Source of the DNA: Enoplolaimus lenunculus
Taxonomy: Eukaryota; Nematoda; Enoplea; Enoplida; Thoracostomopsidae
Direction of reading: 5' to 3'
DNA: 64,000 nucleotides
Assembly (NCBI GenBank): GCA_030248215.1
Contig: JASANG010000273.1
Location: 382,001-446,000, forward strand
Shown here in pieces: positions 9,600-21,664 of the stretch (position 1 is the first letter of the stretch; every line of letters starts with the position of its first letter). Under the pieces are notes generated by a model. The model was not told the origin of the DNA. It searched no databases and was given only the letters and a program-made list of their open reading frames with translations. The translations under genes and the position numbers were made by a program.

Positions 9600-12420
9600 A
9601 TCTTGGCATGTAGCCCGTTCACTCGCATCAGGATGCAGCAAATCCGTAATCAAATCTTTTACATCGTCCGAGAGTACGGCACCCAGTCGCGACGGGAAAT
9701 GAACATTATGAGCGAGTTGAAGTTTGATCATTTTCGAAAGATGTCGGTCATCATACGGCATATTGCCACAAACCAGGATAAATAAAATCACACCGAGACT
9801 CCACATGTCGTAGCCGAAACCGGAATACGGATGGCCTGAAAACAAAGACGTCCGCAGCCAGTAAATCAACTGAAATAAACAGCAATCAAAATTCAAACAG
9901 CAAACAACTGATAATCTCCCATACTCATCTAGTATCAGTTTTATAAACAAATGGGAAGTATTATTTCTGCTGAATTCCAAAGTATTGGCAAGAAACTGGC
10001 CATTAGCAAATTATCATAGATCATACATCAAATGGTTGAAAGGGTTCGTGCGGGTTTTCTATGAATACACCCCTTTAGACGAGAGAATTTAAACTTATTT
10101 GACCCAAGAATGAAATTTTCACTCGACCTTTGAGCACTTCCGGAGCCGCATAGGCCGCAGATCCACAGTACGTTTTACTGTTGTCAAACGGTTTCATTTT
10201 GCGTGCAAATCCAAAATCGCTAATTTTAATATTGTTGAATTTGTCAAGGAGAATATTTTCACATTTTAAATCGCGATGGATAATGTCTTGTGACTGTAAA
10301 TAAGCGACGCCTTCGGTCAGCTGTCGAAATAAAAACCTAAAAGTTTAGCAAAAATTTAAAATATATATAGTTGCACCGTCAAATGTTTTGACCAATGTAT
10401 AGAATAAGGTCGTGACAGTAGTATAAGCATATTCCTAAGCCTAAGCGTAAAGAATGAGGTTCTTTAATAAGTTTTAGCCTAACAAACCATAGTCTAAAGA
10501 TTAAGCTTACTCTATGGCAGTCATGCACAAAAACATTTCGCTCCTGATCTTTACATGAGCCAATGTTATTAGTAAGAAGCAAAAACAAAACAATGCGTTT
10601 TTTGGTTTATTTGTTGAAAACTTTGCATGACCAACCAGCGGATTGCAATTTGAATTTGAACATGCGTATGTTGTGTTGGCAAGAAGCATGTATATAGCAA
10701 AAAATGAAAGTACATATTCTGAATAGGCTCTGCAAAAGTGTTGTTCAAGATTAGTTTTATCTCTTTAGTCTGGGTTTCATAAAGGAACGAAAGACTTAAT
10801 ATCGCCTAAACTTTAGCTTCCATCGACTCACAATTTGACTCGCGTTATTAAAATGTACATGACGGCATTTTAATAATGTTAAACTTCAGAAATGTTTGAT
10901 TAATCGTTGTTCAGAGGTATTGCAGTAGTATAAGCATATTCCTAAACCTAAGCTTTGGTGAAAGCCTGGCTTTAGCGTAAGGATAAACTTATAGCTGAGG
11001 CTAGGTCGCTGCCTAACTTTGTCCCAACTAAAAATAGTCTAAAACTTATGCTTATGTTCAATTGGTGTCACGCAGAAAAACGGTATATCACCCGAAGTAA
11101 ACATTGGCCAAATTTCACTGTGAGCTATCGGATCTCTCGCGCTTGGCCGCGGCTTCAGGCAACGCCCTATGTAATTAGTCAACGACCAATCATTCTCGGA
11201 CGAAATTGAAAATATTCAAGCACGAAAGGGTTAATAAGTTGAAATTGAAATACTCTTTCGGAGCTCTCACTTGGCTTTTGCTTCAGGCAACGACCCACGT
11301 AACCGGACATAGTCCAACAGATCCCCGTGTCCGGCCAACTCCATCGCCATATACACGCGGTTTCCGATACGGAACGAATCGTATATCTGGATAACATTGA
11401 CGTGCCTCATCTGACCGTGAATGTTCAGCTCGCGCGGTAGAAACTTGTTTAAAAAATCCCTCGGCGCTCTAGTTTCATCGATAATTTTCAATGCCACCAC
11501 GCGCCGTTTGCGTTCGCTATGTGCTTTTTTGACCAAAAATTATTTTTTACATAATTTTAGCAATTCAATGTTAAAAAATGAAATGACGCTTAGGAAAATA
11601 TCTTAACAAATTCGGTCCGTTTTACGAAGTGAAACAAAATTGTACGATAGAACAAATTTTTAAGACTTTTTGACCTTAAATATTTTTACTAGACGCCAAC
11701 CATTGCGCAATGCGCGAAAGTTTTAGCTAGTTCTTAAAAATCTGTATACTAACTTTCTAATTATAAAACAATCACGTTAATGTGCTATGAAACTATAGTA
11801 AACGAAGTATGCTAGAAACTTGACCAAATAACATAAGTAGGGTATTCAAGCTTTAATCATATAGATTTCAGGATAAGCAAAATATTTTCTTGTTTCACCG
11901 TCCAAAGACAATAATGTCACGCTGTGTTTTCTATATTTATCTATCTTATCAATTTGATGTTTGCGCCACAAAAAAATCTAGCTGTAAGCCTAAAGTACCA
12001 ATGCATAGAAAAGGACCGTAACAGCATATTCCTATGCCTAAGTCTACGCGTAAAACTAAGCCTACGTCTAAGCCTAAGAAAAAAGCAGTCTTAAAGATTA
12101 AGTTAACTCTACTGTAGTCGCACAGAAAAACGTTCCGCCCCTGATCTTTACATGGGCAGCTTAAACATAAGCTTTAATCATATCCAAACCATATCCTAAA
12201 CGGTTGCCTACACCTAAAGTATAGACCTCTGGGGGAGTGACACGAGCGGTCCAGTGTTCCGAACGGAAGCTTACCTTAGCGTAAGAACCTTCCCCCAATG
12301 TTCCAGTAATCGTATATCCTCGAGTAGCCAAAGCTGCTGTATAGCTTGCAGCTGGATAATCTCGAATTCTCCGATGTGTTCGATGATGATTGTGTCGTGC
12401 AACACTGTGAGATTGTACAT
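9600..12420 (-). CDS. TSSK: Testis-specific serine/threonine kinase (TSSK) family protein
   Basis: Four exons encode an almost complete protein kinase domain. The first, 12275 to about 12416, carries the glycine loop GEGSYAK. The second, 11271 to about 11535, carries VALK with the ATP-binding lysine and runs from [10 protein letters not shown] to LPEAKA. The third, 10128-10336, has the catalytic loop HRDLKCEN, the DFG motif, and [11 protein letters not shown]. The fourth, 9600-9835, has DMWSLGV and MPYDD and ends at [13 protein letters not shown] and GNMPYDD are typical of the TSSK family, which acts in male germ cells and sperm. Exons 2 to 4 join in phase with AA|GTGAG, AAAG|GTCGAG and AT|GTAAGC donors. 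The exon 1-2 junction lacks a canonical acceptor at the position the frame requires. No start methionine is in frame in exon 1, so a 5' exon is missing. Kinase identity is certain; TSSK membership is from recalled family sequences. Confidence 0.9.
10388..10563 (+). mobile_element. Hexamer-bearing MITE inside a kinase intron
   Basis: The left terminus GACCAATGTATAGAATAAGG and the right terminus CTCCTGATCTTTACATGAGC are inverted relatives of each other. Inside are CCTAAG hexamers. The flanks, AATGTTTT and AATGTTAT, agree at 7 of 8 positions and could be a worn target-site duplication. It lies in the intron between the second and third kinase exons. Confidence 0.6.
11128..11190 (-). pseudogene. 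Decayed duplicate of the end of a kinase exon
   Basis: About 60 bases resemble the 3' end of the second kinase exon and its donor region (11265-11325); both contain GCTTCAGGCAACG on the plus strand. On the minus strand a frame reading LPEAAAKRE parallels LPEAKAK of the true exon. The donor dinucleotide position reads GC instead of GT. It lies about 135 bp downstream of the functional exon and looks like a remnant of a local duplication. Confidence 0.5.
11997..12159 (+). mobile_element. Hexamer-bearing MITE inside a kinase intron
   Basis: Begins ACCAATGCATAGAAAAGGAC and ends with CGTTCCGCCCC then TGATCTTTACATGGGC, an imperfect inverted pair. The interior holds CCTAAG/CCTATG hexamers. It lies between the first and second kinase exons. 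Confidence 0.6.
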
Positions 12421-12539
12421 CTTAAGATTTTATATTCTAAAGGTGCCGCTATAATTTAGGTTACCCGGTGCCGTCCGACTACGTCTAGCGTCGTCCGGCG
12501 TGAATTACCGCATGGACCGTCTAACAATTTGTTAACAAA

Positions 12540-12649
12540 ATGTTTTGATTAATTCAACAAATTCAGTATTCTGAGTTCTAAAAGACCTAATTCAGACTCA
12601 GGGAGTCGACTCATTTATATTTAAAACCAATTCACTCAAATTTACAGTG
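12540..12649. mobile_element. Truncated fold-back MITE
   Basis: Only the right half of the GAGTTGATT/AATCAACTC family is present. It ends TCAAATTTACAGTGC, the same terminus as the complete copy at 12831-13078. Confidence 0.5.
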
Positions 12650-12830
12650 CAGATGCTTTAAAACCAAACAGTTTACTGAAAAAAATATTGAAGAAAAACA
12701 TTGAGGGTTGATTCCTTAGCCCATTACAATTACTGAAATTGCTATATTCAAACGACAATGCCCCCAACCGCATAAGCACCAGTCCGATGTATAAAAATCT
12801 GTGGGTATTTTTGAAATTTTGAGCTTTCAA

Positions 12831-13078
12831 CACAGTAAATTCCAGTAAGTTGATTTTAACTCAGAATGCGTTGAATCACTCAGTCTGAGTTAGGACTATC
12901 AGAACTCAGAACATTGAGTTGATTCAATTCATTCTGAGTTAATCAACTCACCCAGAGTCAACTCAACTCAGAGTGAGAATCAACTCAACTCATTGTGAGT
13001 TAATGTTGACTGATATTAATTCAGAAGTAACCAACTCGCTACGTGAATTGATTAATCAACTCATTGAAATTTACAGTG
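12831..13078. mobile_element. Fold-back MITE with CACTGTAAATT-type ends
   Basis: The left end CACAGTAAATTCCAGTAAGT and the right end ACTCATTGAAATTTACAGTG are inverted copies. The interior is built of alternating GAGTTGATT and AATCAACTC, so most of the element can pair with itself. Related copies: 12540-12649 and 17617-17850. There is no coding capacity. Confidence 0.65.
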
Positions 13079-16000
13079 AAGTAATTTTCTAAACCGAGTT
13101 GAACGCCACGAAACCTTTTACTGCGCCACATGCTTCTGACCTCCATTAAATTAAACAGACTTTTTCGTGTCAAAATATATTTAAGAATGCAATGTCAATT
13201 AATTCAAACTGATTTTGATAGGAATCGGTAAAAGGGGCCAAACTCACAGCCAGGAATCACTTGGAGGACGACTGTAACCTTATAGATTGTGCAAGAAAAA
13301 TATTCTTAACATAAAATAATTTCAATGGTCAAGTCATCGGTTGTGGTGGCGCGACTCCACGCCCCCATAGTAGCTGACCGTTGAAACGGTATTGACGTTT
13401 TGGAAAAGTTTTGCTCAGGTTTAGTCTTAGACTTAGCGTTAGAGGCTTACGCTTAGAAATATGCTCAAGTACTAATGTTTCAACCCTCAGCTATACATGG
13501 GCCTTTTGTGGTTGGGAGAGTTTTCCACTGTGAAAGGGGAAGTATATAGAAAAATGTCGCGAAATTAACGACATTGACGATTTCAAATGTTTTCAGAATA
13601 TCTGCTAATAATTATTCCGTAACTATGGAAACTTATAGATTCATGGGGAAATTTTATTCATCACGATAGTTTCAACGATATTAACTTCTGCTTTTTACAG
13701 GTTTACCAGCATTTGCTACAACCTCGACTTCTGGTGTCGGTTCCAAACCACCGAGACTCAAGAAACCGAGAGTTGCCAAATACCAAGACTTGCCGAGTCT
13801 GAGACCCAGACTCCCATCCGTGGTTAAAAGGAGCATGGGCCAAACAAATACTGCAACTAAACGCAACGCTACAAAAACAGAGAATAGTATAATAGGGTCG
13901 TTTTTAAAGTGTTAAGAATCGGCGTATGTTAAACTTTGTGAAGTTTTTAAAAATAATATACGGCAAGTTAAAATAACGGACCCGGATGTCGATTTTTTGC
14001 CTGAGCAGGAGCCGGATATCTGGTCGCACCCTGATATATATATAATTTTCCTCCAAACCTATTTGATACAAGTACATTGCGAGATGGTAAAATTTTGTTT
14101 ATAACGTTAAAATTTGCAATAAACTTCACCTGGATTCTGGACAGCCTCATCAGCCATTTTATTTTTTAATGCGAATCCTCATTTTCGGATCAGCGGAATG
14201 TAAAGTCCATGAGGGTTTCTGAGTTATTGAAGCTGTCAAAATGATACAAACCTTATTTTGAGCAATCAAGTCCTGTTAAAATTAAAACGAGTGACTATTT
14301 CTTAACATGTACAGAAGGACAGTTATGAAATTTTTGTATAATCAAGTAAATTCCGCAACACGAATTTAAATTATTTTTAAATTTTTACAGTGTCTGAATT
14401 TAAGCTATAATTTATAGACAAGGTTTCGTTTAATCACAGGATATTTACTGAGAAACACCGCAGGGCATATGCCAGGTTGTACAGCTGAATCTTCTTAGAT
14501 TTTCGAATCGCAATTTTTATATAGGCAGGTGCCATATGGGAAAACTATTCGTTTAGGCTTAGGCTTTAGGGCAAGGCTTGCATTTGTCTAAGGGCACTTT
14601 TGTAGTTCCCCTAACAGTGAAAAAGTTTTCCTCACCACAACAAATCGGTTTTCGAAACCCCGACACTGAGCGGTTCTGATACAAACAGTTGAAAAAATGT
14701 CAATTAACCTGAGCTGTTACCAGTGGCGGATCCAAAAATTCCTGGTGGGGGATGCACAAGTGAAAATGTTGCGTTGGTACATTTTCGTACATATTTTTAC
14801 CCATATAAAAACAGCCACAAGTCACACACTAACTGCTATGTATGCATATATATGTATATAAACATTCATATGTTTGCATGTATGTATCGCTGACGAGAAG
14901 AACCTCAAAGTAGAAAAGATGCGCTCATTAAAGCGGATGTTGCATAAATTTCTAGCATACGATATTTTGGTTGTTGCTGTTACGAAGAGGTTTTATGTTC
15001 TTTTTCCTGTATTTTCAAAAATCAGAATAAGTGCATGTATAGCCTACATGGCTTAACCCAGCAAAAGATTTACACCCGGCAGCCGGTGTGGGGATGCATC
15101 CACCCATTTTCCTGCATCCGCCCTTGGCTGTTACAATAATAAAATGCTTAGTGCAGAGGGCTTCAATAGCGGCAGCCCCCGTTTTACTTAATACCCCTTT
15201 ATACCGCAGGGTATTCAGGGGGCGGCAGCCCTTGTGAGAAACATAATGCAAAATTGACGCAAAATTTTCGCACTAGAAACTGGTTTTAAAAATAGGAAAG
15301 CAAAATATCCTGTTACAAACAAAAAAGTTTCCTTCACATTTGCGTAGGTAGTTTGCGGTGAAACTTCAAATGTGCATGCCTAAGCATAGGCTAGTCCTAA
15401 GTCTTTGCTAAAACCTTGGCATAAGCCTGTACCTAAATGTTTTCTGCACCAAAGCTTAAGTCTAAGCATATGTTCAATTATGGTGGAACGTATATATACA
15501 ACTACCTTGTTTCAGCCACTGGGAAAATGAATTCTCTGAAAATATTGACAGAAAAATGATTTGGTATTTTTCGTGCAGTTTAATATTTTCAAGCTGCTAG
15601 CTGATCTGACATTTCAAAATCACATTCTCAATCTGACAATAAAATTTTTTTACATTATCCCTTTCTCACATGAAAGATTTATATCATCTGAAATCAGATT
15701 TCAAGCTAGGATTTTAAACACGAAGAGTGAAGTAGCCGTTTACCATCACCACTCAGCAATAAAATGTTTATCAGCGTGTTGTTTCAGTATTTTATACTGG
15801 TGAACCCTTCTCTAAAACGATCGTTTGTTTTTCAATTCAATAAGTTTTTACTCAGACACCTTTTAATGCTCAAATTTAATGGAGCCCAGTGTGCGGTTTC
15901 ATAGTCAAGTGAGCTCACCCCCTTGAAAAATTTTGGCCCCCCTAACAAATTTTCAACCTGCTTGAAAGTCAATGCAAACCCTTATGTGCCCCTCCTGAAA

Positions 16001-16465
16001 ATTTTTGCCCTCCCTCCAGCCAGGTGAGCTGGCTACGAGCCTGGCAGTGTGGAACTGATAAAAAATTTAACAACCCGTTTTTAAACTGTAAAATATGCTG
16101 TTTGTTTAATGAATTTTATTAATTATTAAAGATATTAAATAAATTTAACGAGTTTTCACTCTACAATGTACCAGCTAATCACGTAAATAGAACCAGAGAA
16201 AGAACGAGGCATTACAGTTAAAGTAAAATGCCGTGAAATGTTAGAAAACAGGCAACTTTTAATACTTTTAAAAGCAAGCAATTTGGTGCCTCAAATAACT
16301 AAAATTTTAACTTCTTATATATATAAAGATATTATTTTAGTTTTAAATTTTCCTTTATAACAATTTTAACTTCAAAATTAATGTAATGTTTATGTTTTAA
16401 GCGTTCGTAAAATACATTAAAATCAGCTTAAGATTAAGCTAACTCCTTCTCACGTGTACTGTGAG

Positions 16466-16985
16466 TTTAGGGTCCATGTAAAGTTCAGGGCGGAACGTTT
16501 TTCTGTGGGACCAGAACAGAGTATTCTTAAGCTTTGGACTATTTATACTGCTTGGCCTAGGCTTAAGTATAAGCTCATTCTTACGCTTAGGCTTAGGTAT
16601 AGGCATAGTTTTAGGCTTAGAAATATGCTTACTACAGTTTTACGCCCCTATTCATTACATTGGTCCAAAATAGAATGTATTCATGTGAACAAAAGTTAAA
16701 CAGCAATTCTGGATAGGAATATTCTAGCTTTAGGCTTAGAAATATGCTTACTACTGTTACGCCCCTGTTCATTATATTGGTCCAAAACAGAATGTATTCA
16801 TGTGAACAAAAGTTAAACAGCAATTCTGGATAGGAATATTCTAGCTTTAGGCTTAGAAATATGCTTACTACTGTTACGCCCCTGTTCATTATATTGGTCC
16901 AAAACAGAATGTATTCATGTGAACAAAGGTTAAAGTAACAGCAATTCTGGATAGGAAATAGGAATATTCTAAGTTTATGTTTCTA
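16466..16985 (-). mobile_element. Hexamer-bearing MITE with a tandemly amplified right part
   Basis: The left terminus GGGTCCATGTAAAGTTCAGG and the right terminus TTACGCCCC then TTCATTACATTGGTCC are inverted, with TTAGGC-type hexamers between. The right terminus plus adjoining sequence is then repeated twice more, with periods of 117 and about 121 bp (16701-16817, 16818-16938 and onward). Confidence 0.65.
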
Positions 16986-17167
16986 ATGCCCCGTCGGTCG
17001 ATATTTCTAATAGCTCTGTTCGTTTTTCGTGAAATTTCTTTATCCAACCGATTTTTTAACCAGGAAACTTTTAAGGTTTTGCGTTTGTCTACAATGTAGA
17101 CGATTTCCGCAATTATTTGTTTTGCTGGTGTTTGCTTGTCTGAAAATTTATGTCGAATCTTTGGCAC
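16889..17167 (-). CDS. Unrecognised basic open frame
   Basis: A 92-codon frame; the part about 16985-17130 reads like real protein, lysine-rich and without low complexity (for example KQIIAEIVYIVD). A TTTTCAG acceptor-like site lies within its first 10 codons. The C-terminal part runs into the MITE tandem. It could be a transposase remnant or chance. No family recognised. Confidence 0.2.
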   Translation of the reverse strand: MPKIRHKFSDKQTPAKQIIAEIVYIVDKRKTLKVSWLKNRLDKEISRKTNRAIRNIDRRGIRNINLEYSYFLSRIAVTLTFVHMNTFCFGPI

Positions 17168-17404
17168 TTATAGCTGTTGTTTGTTAAAACGCTCACAAGT
17201 TCACATCCATTTGTAGGTACTGTTGGCGGCGCAGTAAAAAATTTAGTACTTCGTGATTTTTGATTTTATATATTAATACCTTGCAATTGTAGAAATAAAT
17301 TTTACAGCTATCAATCATTAGTCACGAACTATTTTTATAATATTTGACATGGTTTTAGTATACCGATTTACTTGTTTAATATTTTCGCATAATATAAATA
17401 AGCA

Positions 17405-17466
17405 GGGTGTAAAAACGGATAGTAAGAATAACAGAAAAGAAACCGGATATCCGGTTTACACCCTGT
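17405..17466. mobile_element. Minimal inverted-repeat element (CAGGGTGTAAA)
   Basis: CAGGGTGTAAAAACGGAT at the left and ATCCGGTTTACACCCTG at the right enclose about 25 bases. The ends belong to the CAGGGTGC-CCGG family seen at 20558-20772 and 60275-61095. The flanks TAAATAAG and TAAATATA are similar but not identical. Confidence 0.55.
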
Positions 17467-17616
17467 AAATATATTATTTATACGAGTGAACTTGTGAGGT
17501 CCACTACCAGAAACTGTTCGTACGGTCGGTAAAGTGAATTATTAAAGAAAAATTTGGTAACATATAATTCTTTTAATGTTTGATAACCTTTCAACAAGGA
17601 GTAAAAATGCATATTA

Positions 17617-17850
17617 CACTGTAAATTCCTGTGAGTTGTGTAATCAACTCAAAGAACGAATTAATCATTTCTGGTTATTTCTGAATTAATTACAATAAAC
17701 ATTAACTCACTCTGAGCTGATTTAACTCCGGGTAAAGTTGATTGATTAACTCAGAATGAGTTTAATCAATTCATAATTTTGAGTTCTGAAAGACCGAGAT
17801 CTTTAACATTCATTCTGAATTAAAATCAATTCACCCGAAATTTACGTGCA
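17617..17850. mobile_element. Fold-back MITE, second full copy
   Basis: It starts CACTGTAAATTCCTGTGAGT and ends ATTCACCCGAAATTTACGTG. The interior has inverted TTAACTCA/TGAGTTAA blocks, as in 12831-13078. Confidence 0.65.
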
Positions 17851-20800
17851 GAAAATGTGTTTAAGGAAAGACATCGGTCACCCATTTCATTAATGCGACC
17901 CTGGAACGTCAGTTTTACGGCAGTTGTGTACGGCGTCGAAGTTTGCACAATTCAACTTAAAACCTTAAATTTATAATCATTTAAATTTTCCAATATATTT
18001 TTGACTTTGGAAATTTAATTCTACTGAAGTTAGTAATTATGAATCGATGTTCAGTTATTTTTGCCATCGTCTTTTTAACTGTGTTCGAAGAAAGTTCTTG
18101 TGGCAAACTTCACTTGAAAAAATCTGTTTTGAAGGTAATTGAATTTTTTGTAGTTCCGCCACGTTTGTTATTTTAGAGCTGAGGTAAAATAAGCCACAGC
18201 CCGACAGGCTTAGGCTAACAGCATTAAAGATTTGCAAATCTGTAGGTTTTATTGCCACCTACTCTCGGCACCTATAACTTTATGGTGTTACAATTTGAAT
18301 CGAGCGAGAGACTATTCCGAGCTCGAGATAGTTTCTGCCCAGAGTCATTCGCACTTGGCAGTTGTGTATCCATGGCTAAAAAGTTTACAAATCCATATAG
18401 TCGAACAAAGAGACAAAGGCGGATAAAGGAACCACACCCGTTCAAATCTCCCTACAACAACCAAACCAATTCGGAAACTCATACCTATGATTTGTTAACC
18501 ACTACACAATCCCCTATCTAGGTAAAACTACCTATGCACCACCGGTTGCGCTACTGAAATCTCAGGATAAAACCACCAATACTCCAGGTAGCCTGTTTCC
18601 AAACCACGCAGATATCCTAAACTATCTCATGGCTTAGGCGGTGAGAGTAGCTAATTCTAACCCAGGAGCTTAGAACTAACTTCGATCGGCGACGACGGGA
18701 CCATGAGCTAAGATTTTTAAAGGCCCTTGTACGAGTGCAACGAAGACGGAGTTGAGCCATATGTACTTTTCAGCTACCCCAAGACTTAGCTTATATCTGC
18801 GTGACAGTCCAAGCAACTACCTATTCCCAGGCCGCACTTTCTACGACTTGCACATGCTCCATCTCCCAGAAGCACAAGTTCCCCCACTATTACTCTAGCG
18901 CGCCCGTCCGACTGCATAACGACAAGCCACGCACCGCTTCTCTAATGTTGTACTAACTGATACATCAATGAACTTACTTAAGCTTAAGAATGAAATAATT
19001 AAATAGGGAACTTAGACGCAGGGTAAAAAAGCCTAGCAAATAACCCGATAAGTATATGGCTCACAATTAAGCAACACGATTTTGTATACACCTGTTTGTA
19101 GCACTGTGTGAAACAGGAACACGGGACGAACCACGTTTAGTCCCCACAAAGCGGATGGCTCACCTGGATTACGTAGGAATGAGCAGGTAATGTGTGTGAA
19201 TATGAACTAATTAACAATAAATTTACTAAGCTTGCACATTTTACTGAAGAAAACCAACAGACCTAAGCGCTGCTTTTATAGCGGAAAACAAGGAAAAAAG
19301 AAGAAACAAATATAAATCAAACACATCCGCTGTCGTGTGGTTTGAATGAACGTATGATCTGTAACTGATCTTACATCCCTAGAACCCAGTTTTTACTTTG
19401 CATGAACGCGGAATTTGCGTTAGATTCATCTCCGCCGATGGATCAAGTTGCGGCCAAACCTCAAGTCCCGAGCACCAGCATCCCTGGGCTGGAACGGCTC
19501 GGCTTTTGGGTTGAGCATTGACGGTGTAGATTTTGGTGAAACTGAATCATACTCTGACCGAGTTCATGGTGGACTGGTGGACACAGTTTTTGGCTTTGCG
19601 ATGTCTAAAAAGTCGCGTTGAGACGTTATCTGCTTTATCACAGTAAAAATTACATCGAACCATGGTCGCATAGTTATCTTTACCAGATCCAAGAAAATTG
19701 TGTCACAGAAATTGTTGAACTAATACGTGAAAACAGTCTCACAATTTATGGACCGACATAACTTGTAATCCAAAATTTTGTCGACCGCATGGTGCATATC
19801 GAAATTTGTTTGATTCAGGATTTTTGCCAAAACAAAGACAAGTATTAGCCATCCGCCTTGTGAAATTTAGCCACTTTACTCTGCTTAATTTTTTATTTTC
19901 CCTTTTTAAAATTGTCGGGCGAACGCTACTTCACTCAGACACTATTTTAATGTGACACCGGCAATTTTGATTGTGAAATATTTCGGTGTTTTTAAAAAGC
20001 TTTCGTGTTTTTAAAACGCTTGTGCCACTCGATTAGACTGTTTGTGACTGGCAGGGCACTTTTAAATGCTTTAAAATTGCCGAAATATTTCCAAATACTC
20101 TTTTCGTGAGTTTTCGCCGAGTATTGTTAAAATTAGCAAATTCTACACAAATTTTATTACCTAATTTTGCTTCGGCTCCGGCTTCACTACCGGCTCATAT
20201 TTTTTATCCCCGGCTGCACCTTATTAAATGATCCATGTAAAGAAAGGAACCTACCTTCTAAGCTTAAGCCTAAACCTAAGATCAACCTAAACATCGTAAG
20301 ACTAAATACAATTCTAAGTCTAAGCTTCCCAGTTTGTAAGTCTCAAAATTCCCATGACTTCCAGTCGGTTGGCCCCTTATGTTTGACATGGGCCTGGCAC
20401 TTCAATATCCGTTTCCGTTATTTTTACTATTCGTTTACATCCTGGTTTATTTAGTTTAAAGTAGCAATCTTTCAGGAATTCAATCAAAATGAACCGATGG
20501 CACAAGCAAATGTCGAACGACAGACGAACAGAGGTAAAAACTCACTCAGCTAAGTACTAGGGTACAACCGGAGGTCTGCACTGGCTTTGGCTCAAAATCC
20601 ACCTCCAGCTCCGGTAGAATTTTTGCCGGTGTTTCTGGCAATTTCGGTAGCGAAATATTGTGTATAGGTGTACAAAATGTAACTATTTGGCGTGTTACAT
20701 CATTTTAACTACCTAATTTCGGTTCAACTTAAACCTCCGGCTCCGGCATTTTTCACCTCCGGTTGCACCCTGTCAGCTACCATTCGTAATCTAGTAGAAC

Positions 20801-21664
20801 AGTGTCCCATTCTGTTCCCCGTATATATGCGCCGACAACGTCCCACTGGAGGTCTGTTTTCGTTGTACATAATGCTTTCCCGGCTCCGGTAAAATAAATT
20901 AAGCCAGTTTCTATTCAAACACCTCACATGTAATTTTTTTAAAATTATGCCCTTAAATTTTTTACAAGTAGTTTGTTTGAGAAATGAAAGATTTTATGTT
21001 TTTGGGACCGTGATACAAGCTAGTTGCAACACGGTCTGTCGAACACCACATATAGATCAATGCTAAGCACTGCCTTAATAAAAGTGTATTCTGTACTCGG
21101 ACATCACTGCCTTGCTGCGCGCGTTACTCAATAACTCGCGCAGCACATTCGAGCTACAGAACTAGCTCCACACTTGTACCTGCGCTCGTTCTTTATTCTA
21201 CTCACGTAACAAGACAGAAATAATTTTCTGAATTAGTTTACAGTGTTGTCCAGCAATGGGCTTGCGATATGGCTGTTGTGCCAGAAGATATGTTAGGCAA
21301 AAAATGTTTCAGGATTTCATAGTTTTTCGACAAATGTCAATAGAATCTCTTCTGGCGTACTCGCTGCAAAACGTATTGTTGACTCTATGAGTGAACTGTT
21401 TCGCTGAAGCTGATTAAATGAAAATTTACCAATGCAAAAAAGTGAAACATGTTTGTAATTCTATAAAGGTTTCACGAAACCTTGTCAAATCCTGCAAATT
21501 AACCGTTCCTTTTATTATTGCCTAACACCATTCCATGCTGTACTTGAACAGTGTTAAATTTTCGGTACACAATTAGTTAACGAATTATAGTTAAATAAAT
21601 CACTTGGCGCCGTCCCAAATCGTTGGCTGCGCGGCAAAATCAGTTAGTTGACAATAACTCGCTA
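17851..21664. other. Intergenic stretch, partly less AT-rich
   Basis: The part 18240-19200 is visibly richer in C and has open plus-strand frames (for example 18252-18521), but they overlap in two frames and show no domain. It may be an old, unclassified mobile element. A hexamer-MITE piece lies at 20240-20400. I find no supported gene. Confidence 0.35.
20558..20772. mobile_element. CAGGGTGC/CCGGAGGT inverted-repeat MITE
   Basis: The left end TAGGGTACAACCGGAGGT and the right end ACCTCCGGTTGCACCCTG are inverted. Inside are CTCCGG repeats. The ends resemble hAT-type termini, but no 8-bp target-site duplication is evident. Confidence 0.6.

Larger units (their letters stand above)
12421..16465. 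other. Repeat-rich stretch upstream of the kinase exons
   Basis: It holds fold-back elements (annotated separately), hexamer-MITE pieces at about 13395-13505, 14530-14610 and 15370-15500, and a CCGGATATC-type transposon end near 13980-14040. A GC-richer repeat at 15890-16040 has relatives near 50470 and 52260-52350. The missing 5' exon of the kinase could be here, but I could not pick one. Confidence 0.4.

Noticed and set aside
12254-12454. Plus-strand open frame of 66 codons
   Set aside because: Shadow of the glycine-loop exon of the kinase on the minus strand.
13681-13866. 61-codon minus frame starting with a hydrophobic stretch, considered as a 5' kinase exon
   Set aside because: Its sequence (ACCGAGACT-type repeats) recurs near 42955-43030, so it is a dispersed repeat, and its phase to the kinase exon cannot be shown.
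18252-18521. Plus-strand 89-codon frame as a gene
   Set aside because: Two overlapping frames are equally open, there is no domain, and no splice partner was found.
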